From positions 1 through 35,857 of IMG/VR virus record IMGVR_UViG_3300025141_000338: a stretch of DNA of 35,857 bases; one strand, given 5' to 3'. This stretch comes from a virus. Below, piece after piece: positions 9,729 through 18,019 of the stretch (position 1 is its first letter; each line of letters opens with the position of its first letter). The notes beneath the pieces are model-generated. The model did no database searches, was not told where the DNA came from, and saw nothing but the letters and a program-made list of their open reading frames with translations. A program made the translations under genes and the position numbers.

Positions 9729-12700
9729 TAACCTAATCCAGCTAGTGCCCTATAAAGGCCAACGCCACCTATACCCGCGCCTAAAGCCTGAGACGCAGGG
9801 CTCACTGAAGGACCATATGCAGCCCTAGTCTGCCCCGGCTCAACAGGCAGGCCCCTGAGAATATTGCTAAAGAATGACAATTGCTCCCTCGGGAACGCCT
9901 GCTGTCTCAGGAAATCCTGATAGCCCATATCCATGCCGCGCTGACCCATTCCTCGCTGAATCTCACCCGCCGCTTGCAGGTTACGCAACCTTTCATAGGC
10001 CATTGCTTGCTCTCGCTCACCAAGGTCACCGAGCATTCCGGCAGCACGAAGCTGTTGGTCTCTGGTGGCTTGGTCCGCACCAAGGCCAGCAAGTCCGAGT
10101 CGTGCTGCAGTTTCAGCGGAACTGACATTAAACTTATCAGCAGACATCCGCATTTCATTTGCCGCTCGACGCGCACTGTCTTCCTGTTGCTGGGCATTAA
10201 GACCTAAGCGTGCGGCTTCTTGTCTGGCCCTTTCTGCAGCCTGATAGACGTTTGTCTCTTCTCGCTGCTGAGCAAGTCTGAGTTCTTCGTTCTGGGCAAA
10301 CTGCCTTTGACTGAACTCTTCTGCCGCCCTGTTAGCTGAATCCTCTTGCTCTTGGGCAGTAAGACCAAGTCTCGCAGCTTCCTGTCGAGCATCTTCCTGT
10401 ATCTGGAATCTTTGTTGCTCAAACTGCTGATACTGCTGACGCCCTTCTTCAGTGATTTGGAAAGCAGATTGCTTGTATTGCTCAGCAGCCTGCCTTGAAG
10501 CCTGCTCTTGCTCTTGTTCGCTAAGCCCAAGCCTTGCCGCTTCTTGCCTTGCTTGCTCTCCAGCGTTAAAGGCTGCTTGCTGGAATTGCTCCTGCGTTTG
10601 TCGTCCAGCTTCAGTCTGCTGAAAAGCCGCCTGCCTAAACTCTTCTTCCGCCCTACGAGCAGCTTCCTCTTGCTCTTGAGCATTCAGGCCCAGTCGAGCT
10701 GCTTCTTGCCTAGCCTGCTCTCTAGCATTGAACGCATCTAAGTTAATTCTTTCTTGTTGAACCTCGGCCTCAAGACGCTGCCCTTCTGCACTTTGTCTGA
10801 ACTGTTCTTGAGCACGCCTAGAGGCATCTTCTTGCTCTTGAGCAGACAACCCAAGACGAGCGGCCTCCTGACGGGCCTGCTCACCAACCTGATAAACCTG
10901 ATTGGTTAACTCTTGCTGAACTACACGACCTGCCTCAGTCTCCCGATACGCAGCTTGCCTAAATTCTTCTGTAGCACGGCGAGAAGCTTCCTCTTGTTCC
11001 TGAGCAGAAAGCCCCAATCTCGCGGCCTCTTGTCTTGCCGCCTCTCCTGCTTGATAAGCTTGGGCATCTAATTCTTGCTGCCTAACCCTTCCAGCTTCCG
11101 TCTGCTGAAACGCAGTCTGTCTAAACTCTTCTTCCGCTCTACGTGCCGCGTCCCCTTGTTCCTGTGCACTCAACCCTAAACGAGCAGCTTCTTGTCTTGC
11201 TGCTTCCCCAGCATTAAAAGCATCTATGTCAATTCTTTCTTGCGCTACCTGAGCCTCAAGTTGCTGACCTTCTGCGCTCTGCCTGAATTGCTCTTGAGCC
11301 TGTCGAGCCGCGTCTGCTTGTTCCTGAGCACTTAATCCTAAATCAGCAGCCCGTTGGCGAGCACTTTCTCCAGCCTCGTAGGACCGGATTGCCATGTTCT
11401 GCTGCTCTTGCCTAGCTTGCTCAGATGTCTGAAAAGCAGATTGCCTTAATCCTTCTGCCTCTCTTTTTGCCTGATCCTGAGCTTGAGCTTTGCTAAGCCC
11501 AAAGTCAGATTCTTGCAGCCTAGCCGCCCTGTCCGCCTCAAACGTCTGAAGGGCCTGTTGATAAGCAGCCTGACCGCCTCTTGCTTGTATATCGGCTAAC
11601 TGCTCGCCAAGATTTCTTTCCCTTTCCGACTGCATGATGGCTTCTCTGTAACCACCTAAGCCACCGGCAGATGCTGCCTGTTGAGATATTTGGCTCCCAG
11701 TAATATCAGACTGGCGGCGAGCCTCTCTCTTTTCTATATCCGTAACCAACTGCTGATACGGATTCATGTACCTTTCTAATGTTTCAGCATCAGCAACCGT
11801 GCCAGCTTCAAAATCTTTGACAGGACCAAGGTCGCCTGCATACTTGCTTTCTAACTCTGTAGCCGTGTAATCCTGACCAAGCTCCTTTGCAACGTATCCC
11901 GGGGCAAAAGTGCCAGCTTCATATTCAGAAGCTTTCGGCACATCTATTATTCCGGCAGAAATTTCTCCCGCTTCGTAGCCGGGAACAAAATCCCGGGCTC
12001 TATATTCAGACCCCAAATCTCTGGCTTGATAGCCTTGATCAAGTTCTCTCGCGTCGTATCCGGGATCAAATTTCGAGGGACCAAACTCAGAGGTCAAATC
12101 CCTAGCTCTATAATCCTGAGATATATCACCGGGCAAGTAACCCGGATCAAACCTTCTTCCTTTGTACTCAGAGAGCCCCGGGGTACTTAGTCTCCCTTCA
12201 AGAAAATCTCCCGCATCGTATCCAGAATCAATATCGCCAGCACGATACCGGGAAAATAAATTCCGCGCCCGGTATCTTGGGTCTCTTTGCTGGGCCTCGT
12301 AGTCCATAGAAAAATCTGTAGGACGGAGTCGACTAGCAAGTCTCCCGGGGCGATAGGACTGACCAACCCTGCCAGCTTCGTACCCTGAATCAAACTCAGC
12401 AGGGTCATAGCCAGACTGCCGCTGATCCGCTTCGTATCCTTGACCCAACCTTCCAGCCGCATACCCCGGATCGAAAGTGCCAGCTTGATAATCCGAACGA
12501 ATCTGTTGGGGGTTAAACCCACCAGCAATGTTCATCCCCATATTGCTGTCTTGATAACCTATTTGAGACGCAATATCTGAGGCCATCCCCAACTGGGGAG
12601 GTGCCCCTGCAGCGGCCATGTCATACATGCCCCGCATGCCCATCTGCTCATAGGGCGTAAAGTCAGCAATTCTTTGCCCCGAATACAGATCATAAGGACG

Positions 12701-12817
12701 AATAGTCTCATAGACTGTCCGGCCCAGCATTTCCTCAAAATACGGACGAGCGTATTCCGGGAGATTTGTGGTTATCTGAGTAACTTCTGATGGACCGCCG
12801 CTGCCGCCTTTACTCAT
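9728..12817 (-). CDS. 1,029-aa two-array repeat protein of the virion
   Basis: The sequence falls into four parts. Residues 1-109 are a unique head (MSKGGSGGPSEVTQITTNLP, then PYFEEMLGRTVYETIRPYD). Residues 110-325 are exactly 24 nonapeptides of the form YxAxx(F/L)xxG. Residues 326-485 are a helical linker. Residues 486 to about 917 are eight 54-residue units containing ARQEAARLGLSAQEQ, rich in Ala, Gln, Glu and Arg and surely a long coiled coil. The C-terminal about 110 residues include QAFPREQLSFFSNILRGLP, a motif I recognise from proteins of uncultured marine podoviruses. Function is unknown. A long helical rod plus a possible beta-solenoid next to other large virion genes suggests an internal or tail structural component, perhaps replacing T7 gp15. 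The start is ATG in an ATGA overlap with the upstream gene. Confidence 0.88.
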   Translation of the reverse strand: MSKGGSGGPSEVTQITTNLPEYARPYFEEMLGRTVYETIRPYDLYSGQRIADFTPYEQMGMRGMYDMAAAGAPPQLGMASDIASQIGYQDSNMGMNIAGGFNPQQIRSDYQAGTFDPGYAAGRLGQGYEADQRQSGYDPAEFDSGYEAGRVGQSYRPGRLASRLRPTDFSMDYEAQQRDPRYRARNLFSRYRAGDIDSGYDAGDFLEGRLSTPGLSEYKGRRFDPGYLPGDISQDYRARDLTSEFGPSKFDPGYDARELDQGYQARDLGSEYRARDFVPGYEAGEISAGIIDVPKASEYEAGTFAPGYVAKELGQDYTATELESKYAGDLGPVKDFEAGTVADAETLERYMNPYQQLVTDIEKREARRQSDITGSQISQQAASAGGLGGYREAIMQSERERNLGEQLADIQARGGQAAYQQALQTFEADRAARLQESDFGLSKAQAQDQAKREAEGLRQSAFQTSEQARQEQQNMAIRSYEAGESARQRAADLGLSAQEQADAARQAQEQFRQSAEGQQLEAQVAQERIDIDAFNAGEAARQEAARLGLSAQEQGDAARRAEEEFRQTAFQQTEAGRVRQQELDAQAYQAGEAARQEAARLGLSAQEQEEASRRATEEFRQAAYRETEAGRVVQQELTNQVYQVGEQARQEAARLGLSAQEQEDASRRAQEQFRQSAEGQRLEAEVQQERINLDAFNAREQARQEAARLGLNAQEQEEAARRAEEEFRQAAFQQTEAGRQTQEQFQQAAFNAGEQARQEAARLGLSEQEQEQASRQAAEQYKQSAFQITEEGRQQYQQFEQQRFQIQEDARQEAARLGLTAQEQEDSANRAAEEFSQRQFAQNEELRLAQQREETNVYQAAERARQEAARLGLNAQQQEDSARRAANEMRMSADKFNVSSAETAARLGLAGLGADQATRDQQLRAAGMLGDLGEREQAMAYERLRNLQAAGEIQRGMGQRGMDMGYQDFLRQQAFPREQLSFFSNILRGLPVEPGQTRAAYGPSVSPASQALGAGIGGVGLYRALAGLG
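10067..11362 (-). repeat. Eight tandem 54-residue (162-bp) coiled-coil repeats
   Basis: Core ARQ(E/R)AA(R/D)LGL recurs every 162 bp from 11362 downwards, eight times, without a length change. Units 1 and 4 share a SAEGQ(Q/R)LEA type second half; units 2, 3, 5 and 6 carry a TEAGR type. The last unit decays after its first half. Confidence 0.92.
11843..12490 (-). repeat. 24 tandem nonapeptides (27 bp) forming eight 27-residue super-repeats
   Basis: From 12490 to 11843 the frame divides exactly into 24 units of 27 bp. Each starts with Tyr (rarely another residue), usually has Ala or Pro at position 3 and a hydrophobic or aromatic residue at position 6. The unit ends cycle through FDPG-, LGQG- and LxSE-type endings, giving a 27-residue (81-bp) higher-order period repeated eight times. 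The DNA copies are strongly diverged. Confidence 0.9.
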
Positions 12818-13329
12818 TGATCAAACCTCTTCTCATAAACGACATAAGCCCTGTCGTAATCATCTTGCTTAAGCCATTGCCAGAATCCCATTCTGGCGGT
12901 GGCCTCAATACCTTGGCAGTTATTGTCTCTTGCCCAGCTATCGAATCTGTCAAGAATGTCCCAGACCCAATCGTTAAAATTATCCCCGCCTAAAAACTGA
13001 ATCGCGAGCATTCTTTTGTGTGGGTAATCAACAAGTTCTGTTGTACCAACACCGTCAATCTCTTTGTCTTTATTGAATGCAACCCAAAGATGCTGATGTC
13101 CATTCAGGATGGCAGAGTACAAAACCTCCATACTCCACCTGCCGTTTGACCTTGCTACCGCCCTAGCTAATTGCTCGCGTACATCAGGCCACAAGGTATT
13201 TAGGTAATTACTGGGAACAAGCGCGATTGTGTGAGTTTGCTCCCCCCTTTCTGACCGGGGCCTAACTTTTGGTTCTCTCGATATGTCTTTGATGTGCAAA
13301 AGATCAGCGGCTTTTACTGGCTCATTCAT
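12814..13329 (-). CDS. GNAT-fold-like phage protein (possible T7 gp13 equivalent)
   Basis: The 171-residue product contains YLNTLWPDVREQLARAVARS, a central beta region (HLWVAFNKDKEIDGVG) and a C-terminal helix and strand (GIEATARMGFWQWLKQDDYD). This layout resembles small phage proteins with a GNAT acetyltransferase fold, including T7 internal virion protein gp13. The usual acetyl-CoA loop (Q/RxxGxG/A) is not obvious, so an active enzyme is doubtful. It starts with ATG inside an ATGA overlap with the 767-aa gene and overlaps the 1,029-aa gene by four bases, so the three are translationally coupled. Position just before the large internal-type proteins fits gp13. The fold is inferred from pattern only. 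Confidence 0.65.
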   Translation of the reverse strand: MNEPVKAADLLHIKDISREPKVRPRSERGEQTHTIALVPSNYLNTLWPDVREQLARAVARSNGRWSMEVLYSAILNGHQHLWVAFNKDKEIDGVGTTELVDYPHKRMLAIQFLGGDNFNDWVWDILDRFDSWARDNNCQGIEATARMGFWQWLKQDDYDRAYVVYEKRFDQ

Positions 13330-15629
13330 GCTGGCATTACTCCCCCAGAGCGCATGGGCTGAGGCTGCCTCATGGTCCCGGTTCTTTCCATCCTGACTCG
13401 ATCCAGCATTCCATCAAGCTCCCGAACCCCAGCATCTGTGCTGCCGTCTCCAATGCCGGAAACAACGTCAGCGGGAACAATGTACTCCCCGGGGCTAACA
13501 GCAACTGGCTGATCTGCACCGATCATTCCCGGAACGCGATCATCCATTCCGCCACCAGAGCCAACAATTTCTCCCTCAGTCTGAGCGTTCGGGACTATCT
13601 CCTGTAGCACTTTTTCACGCAGCATCTGGAATGCTTCAGGGCCAAACTCATCAACGAATCTGGCAATCACAACTTCAGCTTCTTCTTCAGCGAGGCGACC
13701 AGAGATAGCCATAACTGCTCGATCAATTAGCAACTGACCATTAGCCTCCATCGTGTCACTCATGGCAGAGTCAGAAGTATTACCACCTTCCCTCATGCCC
13801 GGTCCGTCAAGTGACGGGACAGACCCAGTGCTATTTATTACTTCGCGCAAAATATTTATTTCGGCCTGCTGCTCAGGGGTCAATTCCTCGGTAGGAATAT
13901 CTGTAGGGGGGTTTATTGGGTTATTTGCATTCAAAATTACCTGCTCCACAAGAGCAGGATCAGAGCCGGGGTCAATCATCTGATCCATTCTAGGCTCAGC
14001 AGTAAAGTCACCCGGGCCGGAATCTTCAGTACGAAGACTTGTTATTCCCCCTGTAGTCTCCGTGTTATTTGTCACTGGAATATCCTCAAACCCCGTTATT
14101 CCCCCTGTAGTCCCTGTGTTATTTGTCACTGGAATACCGTCATGCCCCGGGCCTCCCCCCATGTCGATAGCGCCATCTCCTGCATTTTCAGGAGGAAGAT
14201 CCTCTTCATTTGCCGGAGGATAATTGCCGCCGGTAAAAGGAGGGGGCGCAGGTGGCCTAAAGTATGAAATCTCAGCATCAAAACCCGGGCGATAACCTGC
14301 CAATTCTTCACGACTTATTACCTGAGAAGGACGAATGCCTGACTGTCTTAACGCAGCATCAGCCCCTCGTTGATATGCCGTGCCTGTTTGCTCAGCCGCT
14401 TCACGAATAACTCGGCCAAAAATACCATCGTCCAAGTGGGATGTTGCGGAGTCATGGGCAAGATTCCCTGCCGCATCAATTGCCCCTGCAAGCGCATCTT
14501 GGCTTTCAGCCACAGGATTATTAGATTCTATTCCCGAATCACCATACCGATATGTCGTTCCACCTACAGTGATTGAAGAGTTTGGATTGTTTCTTAAGAG
14601 ATTAGCGATGCCCCTCTGGTTAGGATTGATCTCGCCACCGTCATTCATCCTCACGACAGACTGACCTTTAATCATGTCTTGCAGGCCATTGAGGCTTCTT
14701 CCGTAATGGGCAGGATCTATAGAGGTAACACCGCCCCCTGCCGCCACCTTACGAGGAATTTTGTATCCCGGGTAATCCCTTTCAAGCTGCTCAAAAGAGC
14801 GATTCATGATGCCAACGTTTCTTAGATAATCTTCCTCACGCTCTCGCTCAAAGCGTCGGCCTTCCTCCTCAAATTCTTCTTGAGCAGTTAACGCAGCCTG
14901 CTGGCCTTCACCTACGCCAATAGCTGCTAATGAACTAGGCTTAACCAATGCTTTTCCAAACGCGCCCGGTTCCTTAAAGGGAGCGGTAAATCGGTCTCCA
15001 ATACTTTGGTCTTCTCTCAACTTATCCAAAGTATTTTCTAAAGTAGAAACCCTTGTGTTTGCACCCGTCTGAGTTAGACGGGCCGCGTCCGCTGCCGTCT
15101 GAGCAGCCTCCAACGCATCAGTAGCAACATCAGGGGTAGCCTGCAAAGCTGTGAGGTCTGCTCCCGCAGTAGCGGCATCTACTCCTGCTTCAGAAGCTGC
15201 CGTCTGAGCAGCGTCAAGAGCCGCAGATGTATCTCCTATCGCTGGATCAAGAGCGTCTGATGCAGCACCCAAAGCTTTACCAAGACCAAAGCCGGTAATG
15301 CCAGACAACAGACCCTTCTTAATGTCGCCAGTCACAGCCGTCGTCGCAAGACCCGACCCAATAGCAGAGGCTAATGCTGTCTTCCCGGCCAAAGCAGGAA
15401 TTACTGACGGCAACACAGACGCCCCCAAAGTGCTGCCTAGTATGGAAGCAAGAAAAGGCAGAAACGCTTCAGGCTGGCCCGTTACCGGGTTAATTGTCAG
15501 AGACCCCGTAGGAGACAATGCCGCAATTCCCTGAACCTCTACAGGGTTCATATGCACAAGCATCGAATCGCCATAGCGTCCATGCTGCGCCATCTCATCC
15601 ATAAAGGGCTTTGCTGGATATTGGTTCAT
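13326..15629 (-). CDS. 767-aa virion protein of unknown function
   Basis: The N-terminus (MAQHGRYGDSMLVHMNPVEV, then SLTINPVTGQPEAFLPFL) is one I recognise from uncultured marine phages. Residues about 58-125 are hydrophobic and Gly/Ala-rich and may contact membrane. Residues about 125-215 are an Ala-rich coiled coil. A variable acidic Pro/Asn/Gly-rich middle follows, including an 18-residue tandem duplication. The C-terminus carries SPGEYIVPADVVSGIGDGS, which I also know from this phage group and which is probably a conserved folding or assembly unit. I cannot assign a biochemical role; location between the nozzle-type gene and the large repeat protein argues for an internal or ejected virion protein. 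The stop overlaps the next start (ATGA). Confidence 0.85.
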   Translation of the reverse strand: MNQYPAKPFMDEMAQHGRYGDSMLVHMNPVEVQGIAALSPTGSLTINPVTGQPEAFLPFLASILGSTLGASVLPSVIPALAGKTALASAIGSGLATTAVTGDIKKGLLSGITGFGLGKALGAASDALDPAIGDTSAALDAAQTAASEAGVDAATAGADLTALQATPDVATDALEAAQTAADAARLTQTGANTRVSTLENTLDKLREDQSIGDRFTAPFKEPGAFGKALVKPSSLAAIGVGEGQQAALTAQEEFEEEGRRFEREREEDYLRNVGIMNRSFEQLERDYPGYKIPRKVAAGGGVTSIDPAHYGRSLNGLQDMIKGQSVVRMNDGGEINPNQRGIANLLRNNPNSSITVGGTTYRYGDSGIESNNPVAESQDALAGAIDAAGNLAHDSATSHLDDGIFGRVIREAAEQTGTAYQRGADAALRQSGIRPSQVISREELAGYRPGFDAEISYFRPPAPPPFTGGNYPPANEEDLPPENAGDGAIDMGGGPGHDGIPVTNNTGTTGGITGFEDIPVTNNTETTGGITSLRTEDSGPGDFTAEPRMDQMIDPGSDPALVEQVILNANNPINPPTDIPTEELTPEQQAEINILREVINSTGSVPSLDGPGMREGGNTSDSAMSDTMEANGQLLIDRAVMAISGRLAEEEAEVVIARFVDEFGPEAFQMLREKVLQEIVPNAQTEGEIVGSGGGMDDRVPGMIGADQPVAVSPGEYIVPADVVSGIGDGSTDAGVRELDGMLDRVRMERTGTMRQPQPMRSGGVMPA
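14041..14136 (-). repeat. 54-bp tandem duplication
   Basis: GTTATTCCCCCTGTAGT at 14041 recurs at 14095. The unit is 54 bp (18 residues, IPVTNNT...TTGGIT) and is nearly identical in both copies, differing at a couple of bases. It lies in the disordered middle of the 767-aa protein. Confidence 0.9.
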
Positions 15630-15631
15630 AA

Positions 15632-15961
15632 CTAACTTGTCTCTACGCCGAATAAGTTAAAGCTGACATTGGCCGCGCTTGAATAAACCTTTACTACGTC
15701 TTTCTGACCTAAGCACAAGCCAATCACCACAGTTCTTGTTGTGGTGGCCGCCAAGTCTTCGTCATAAAAAATAAACTGCTTATCATCTGCCGAGGCATTG
15801 TTAACGTGCACGCTAACCCGGAACGTAATTCCGGACCCTCCTCTGTTACATACAACAAGAGAACTGCAGGTAGTCTGAGTGAGGTCAGGGACTGAATACA
15901 GGGTGGTTGTCGTAGTTGCGCTTACATCAACTTGTCCGAGAACCTTGATTACATCAGCCAC
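15632..15961 (-). CDS. Small beta-rich virion protein
   Basis: The 109-residue product (start GQVDVSATTTTTLYSVPDLT; core VVCNRGGSGITFRVSVHV) belongs to a family seen next to tail and capsid genes in many phages, with alternating hydrophobic residues and Thr/Ser/Val bias typical of a jelly-roll or Ig-like surface protein. The start is GTG at 15961, chosen because GGGAG lies a few bases upstream and the frame reads MADVIKVLGQ. It overlaps the end of the 67-aa gene by eight bases. The exact role (tail accessory or decoration) is unknown. Confidence 0.8.
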   Translation of the reverse strand: MADVIKVLGQVDVSATTTTTLYSVPDLTQTTCSSLVVCNRGGSGITFRVSVHVNNASADDKQFIFYDEDLAATTTRTVVIGLCLGQKDVVKVYSSAANVSFNLFGVETS

Positions 15962-16157
15962 CTGATGCTCCCATCAAAAGAAACTGAAACCGACGCATTG
16001 CCAAAGAACCGGGCTTGTCACCCTGCGTCTTTGCAAGTTCTATGTCGTTTTCTAGTGTCTGAAAAGTAAACTCTATTGTCCTTCTAGTGACTGCCTCATT
16101 CTCTTCAGCGTACTCCAGAGCAGGCGCGGGCAAGGGAATTGTTCTTCTGGTTGCCAT
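15954..16157 (-). CDS. Small conserved phage protein (67 aa)
   Basis: A short, charged, probably helical protein (TRRTIEFTFQTLENDIELAK, then SLAMRRFQFLLMGASGG). The ATG overlaps the stop of the 616-aa gene by one base, so it is coupled to the nozzle-type gene. I recognise the RRFQFLLMGA ending from marine phages, but no function is known to me. It could be a small connector or chaperone-like partner of the neighbouring tail gene; that is speculation. Confidence 0.7.
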   Translation of the reverse strand: MATRRTIPLPAPALEYAEENEAVTRRTIEFTFQTLENDIELAKTQGDKPGSLAMRRFQFLLMGASGG

Positions 16158-18007
16158 TAACGTCTCCCGTCAGGCCGCATATCAAATCTGAGGTCGCCAA
16201 GCCTCCAACCATACCCGGACCCAGAACTTTCTACCCGGACAATTGAATGCCTTGCTCTGTTCCTGACATAAGACTGGGTGCTGCTTGGCGTTATAGTCGA
16301 CGTTGATAGCGTGGCATCGGTCTCAAGCGGGAAATCGCTACCCTTAATGACTATATTTGCCGAAGCGTCTGTCTGGCTTCCATTGAATGTAAAGTCAGGA
16401 ACGATCCGGCTCATAAACATAAAGAACTCGCCTTCAGATAATTCCAGATCACCTGACTCAATGAACGCAGTCATAGCCTCTCCGTCTGCGTCATAGCCAA
16501 CTTCATGCTCGTAAAGGTAGTTGCTCCCGCCATCTATAGCCGTGGCAGCTAAAGGATATTGCCTCGTCGTACCGCCAGCCCAAGAACCCCTAGATAAAGT
16601 CCCAACAGACCACAGGTTCTCTTCGTAATTAAACGTCACATAATTAGTGATCTCTGTGTTTCCTGACCCCACAGGATAAAACCAGCTAACTTCGTTGTAG
16701 TCAGTATTTTCCGCAGCAAAGACCTTGAACGCCTGATCTTGATTCAGGTTGGAAAACACATGCTCCTTGACGGAGCAGGGCACTGGTTGAACAGAACCGT
16801 TGTAAACATAGAAGTTTCTTCTGTCCATGAAATAGACAACACCGCGAGCGTTGACAGCGGCATTCGGGGAAATCATGGATACGTCTGAGCTTAGGCGCGT
16901 AAATTCAAATATAAACGGAGCGCCAATAAACCTCATAGAATGCAGGCTTACGTCAGTCCAGATAAGTATCTCCTGCCTTGTCTGAACAGCCCCAATAATT
17001 TCAGAACCAGAGTTAATCCTCACGCCGCCAGCAGTGTTAGTTGCTGTAGGAGTCCAATCGGCAGCATTTTCCTGATCAGAAAACCTTACAAACAATGGGT
17101 CTATATTTGATGAACCAATGGGATTAACGCCAAAGGCGATAACGTGCTGATCTGTATCTGAGACCATTGTTTGGAGCGCAATAGTTGGAGCGTCTGAAGC
17201 CCCGCTAAGGCTTGTGATATTGACAGCTCTGGCTCCGGTTCCACTAGACTCGTCCCAGTAATAAATGCCGCCGCCCCGAACATTAAGTATTAGGTCTTCA
17301 CCAAAGTTATCCTGACTCCACAAGCGCAATTGGTTTCTTGAAGCTACAGAGCTTGAGCTTCCCCAAGTTCCCGAACCCCAAGGCTCAGCGCCCCAACCAG
17401 TGCCACTAACAAAAGCATTCAGTCCTGTATTGATTTGATAGGCACCAACTACACTAGAACCACCATTGCCAGAATCTGAAGCATTCGCTGTAACGGAATC
17501 CCCGCTCGTATCCTTAGCTTCAATTGTGTAAGTGTTGGTCGTTGGGACGGTGGCAATCTGGTATTCCTGATTTAGAACCGCAGCAATAATATTGCCGCCC
17601 AAAGATGCAGCATCGCTAAATGTGACAAAGTCATTAACAACAGCGCCGTGCGCTGTATCTGTCACAGTTATGGTTGAAGACCCATTTGTTGCCGCAAACG
17701 TTACATCGCCCGCTGAAGTTGTAGCCCGAAGCGGAGTTACGTCATTGAAGCCGCTGCCTTCAGCAATATAAAACTTAAGGTTCGTCCCCAAGGCAATATA
17801 TTTGATTGACTCCAAGGAAGCCCAGTCATGTATTGACCGGCAAATACCTAAGAAGGAATCTTCGGCAAACTTCCGCCAGCCACCTATTTTTTCAGGGCGA
17901 CCTTTCCTGAACCGAATCTTGTCGGAGTCAAACCACCCGGCGTCGGCTGTGTACTCAGTCCCTTCTTTATTGACGCCCGGGGCAAACTGTATCTTCGTTA
18001 ATGGCAT
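16157..18007 (-). CDS. Nozzle / tail tubular B-like (DNA-stabilisation type) protein
   Basis: The 616-residue product opens with MPLTKIQFAPGVNKEGTEYT, then DAGWFDSDKIRFRKGRPEKI and GGWRKF. This N-terminus is widely shared by phage proteins annotated as tail nozzle, tail tubular protein B or P22 gp10-type stabilisation proteins. The rest is beta-strand rich with repeated WG and short loop motifs, as expected of a beta-propeller tail-nozzle protein. Such proteins sit below the connector and hold packaged DNA in the short tail. It follows the Pro/Gly-rich gene after a 12-base gap and is coupled to the 67-aa gene. The nozzle assignment is by family resemblance and gene order. Confidence 0.8.
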   Translation of the reverse strand: MPLTKIQFAPGVNKEGTEYTADAGWFDSDKIRFRKGRPEKIGGWRKFAEDSFLGICRSIHDWASLESIKYIALGTNLKFYIAEGSGFNDVTPLRATTSAGDVTFAATNGSSTITVTDTAHGAVVNDFVTFSDAASLGGNIIAAVLNQEYQIATVPTTNTYTIEAKDTSGDSVTANASDSGNGGSSVVGAYQINTGLNAFVSGTGWGAEPWGSGTWGSSSSVASRNQLRLWSQDNFGEDLILNVRGGGIYYWDESSGTGARAVNITSLSGASDAPTIALQTMVSDTDQHVIAFGVNPIGSSNIDPLFVRFSDQENAADWTPTATNTAGGVRINSGSEIIGAVQTRQEILIWTDVSLHSMRFIGAPFIFEFTRLSSDVSMISPNAAVNARGVVYFMDRRNFYVYNGSVQPVPCSVKEHVFSNLNQDQAFKVFAAENTDYNEVSWFYPVGSGNTEITNYVTFNYEENLWSVGTLSRGSWAGGTTRQYPLAATAIDGGSNYLYEHEVGYDADGEAMTAFIESGDLELSEGEFFMFMSRIVPDFTFNGSQTDASANIVIKGSDFPLETDATLSTSTITPSSTQSYVRNRARHSIVRVESSGSGYGWRLGDLRFDMRPDGRR

Positions 18008-18019
18008 TAACTGCGCCTA

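Noticed and set aside
10204-10683. Minus-strand 159-aa basic frame within the repeat array
   Set aside because: Shadow frame of the 54-residue coiled-coil repeats.
11843-12490. Possible CRISPR-like array because of the 27-bp period
   Set aside because: The period is coding: there is no constant repeat with unique spacers, and every unit keeps the protein pattern in one open frame.
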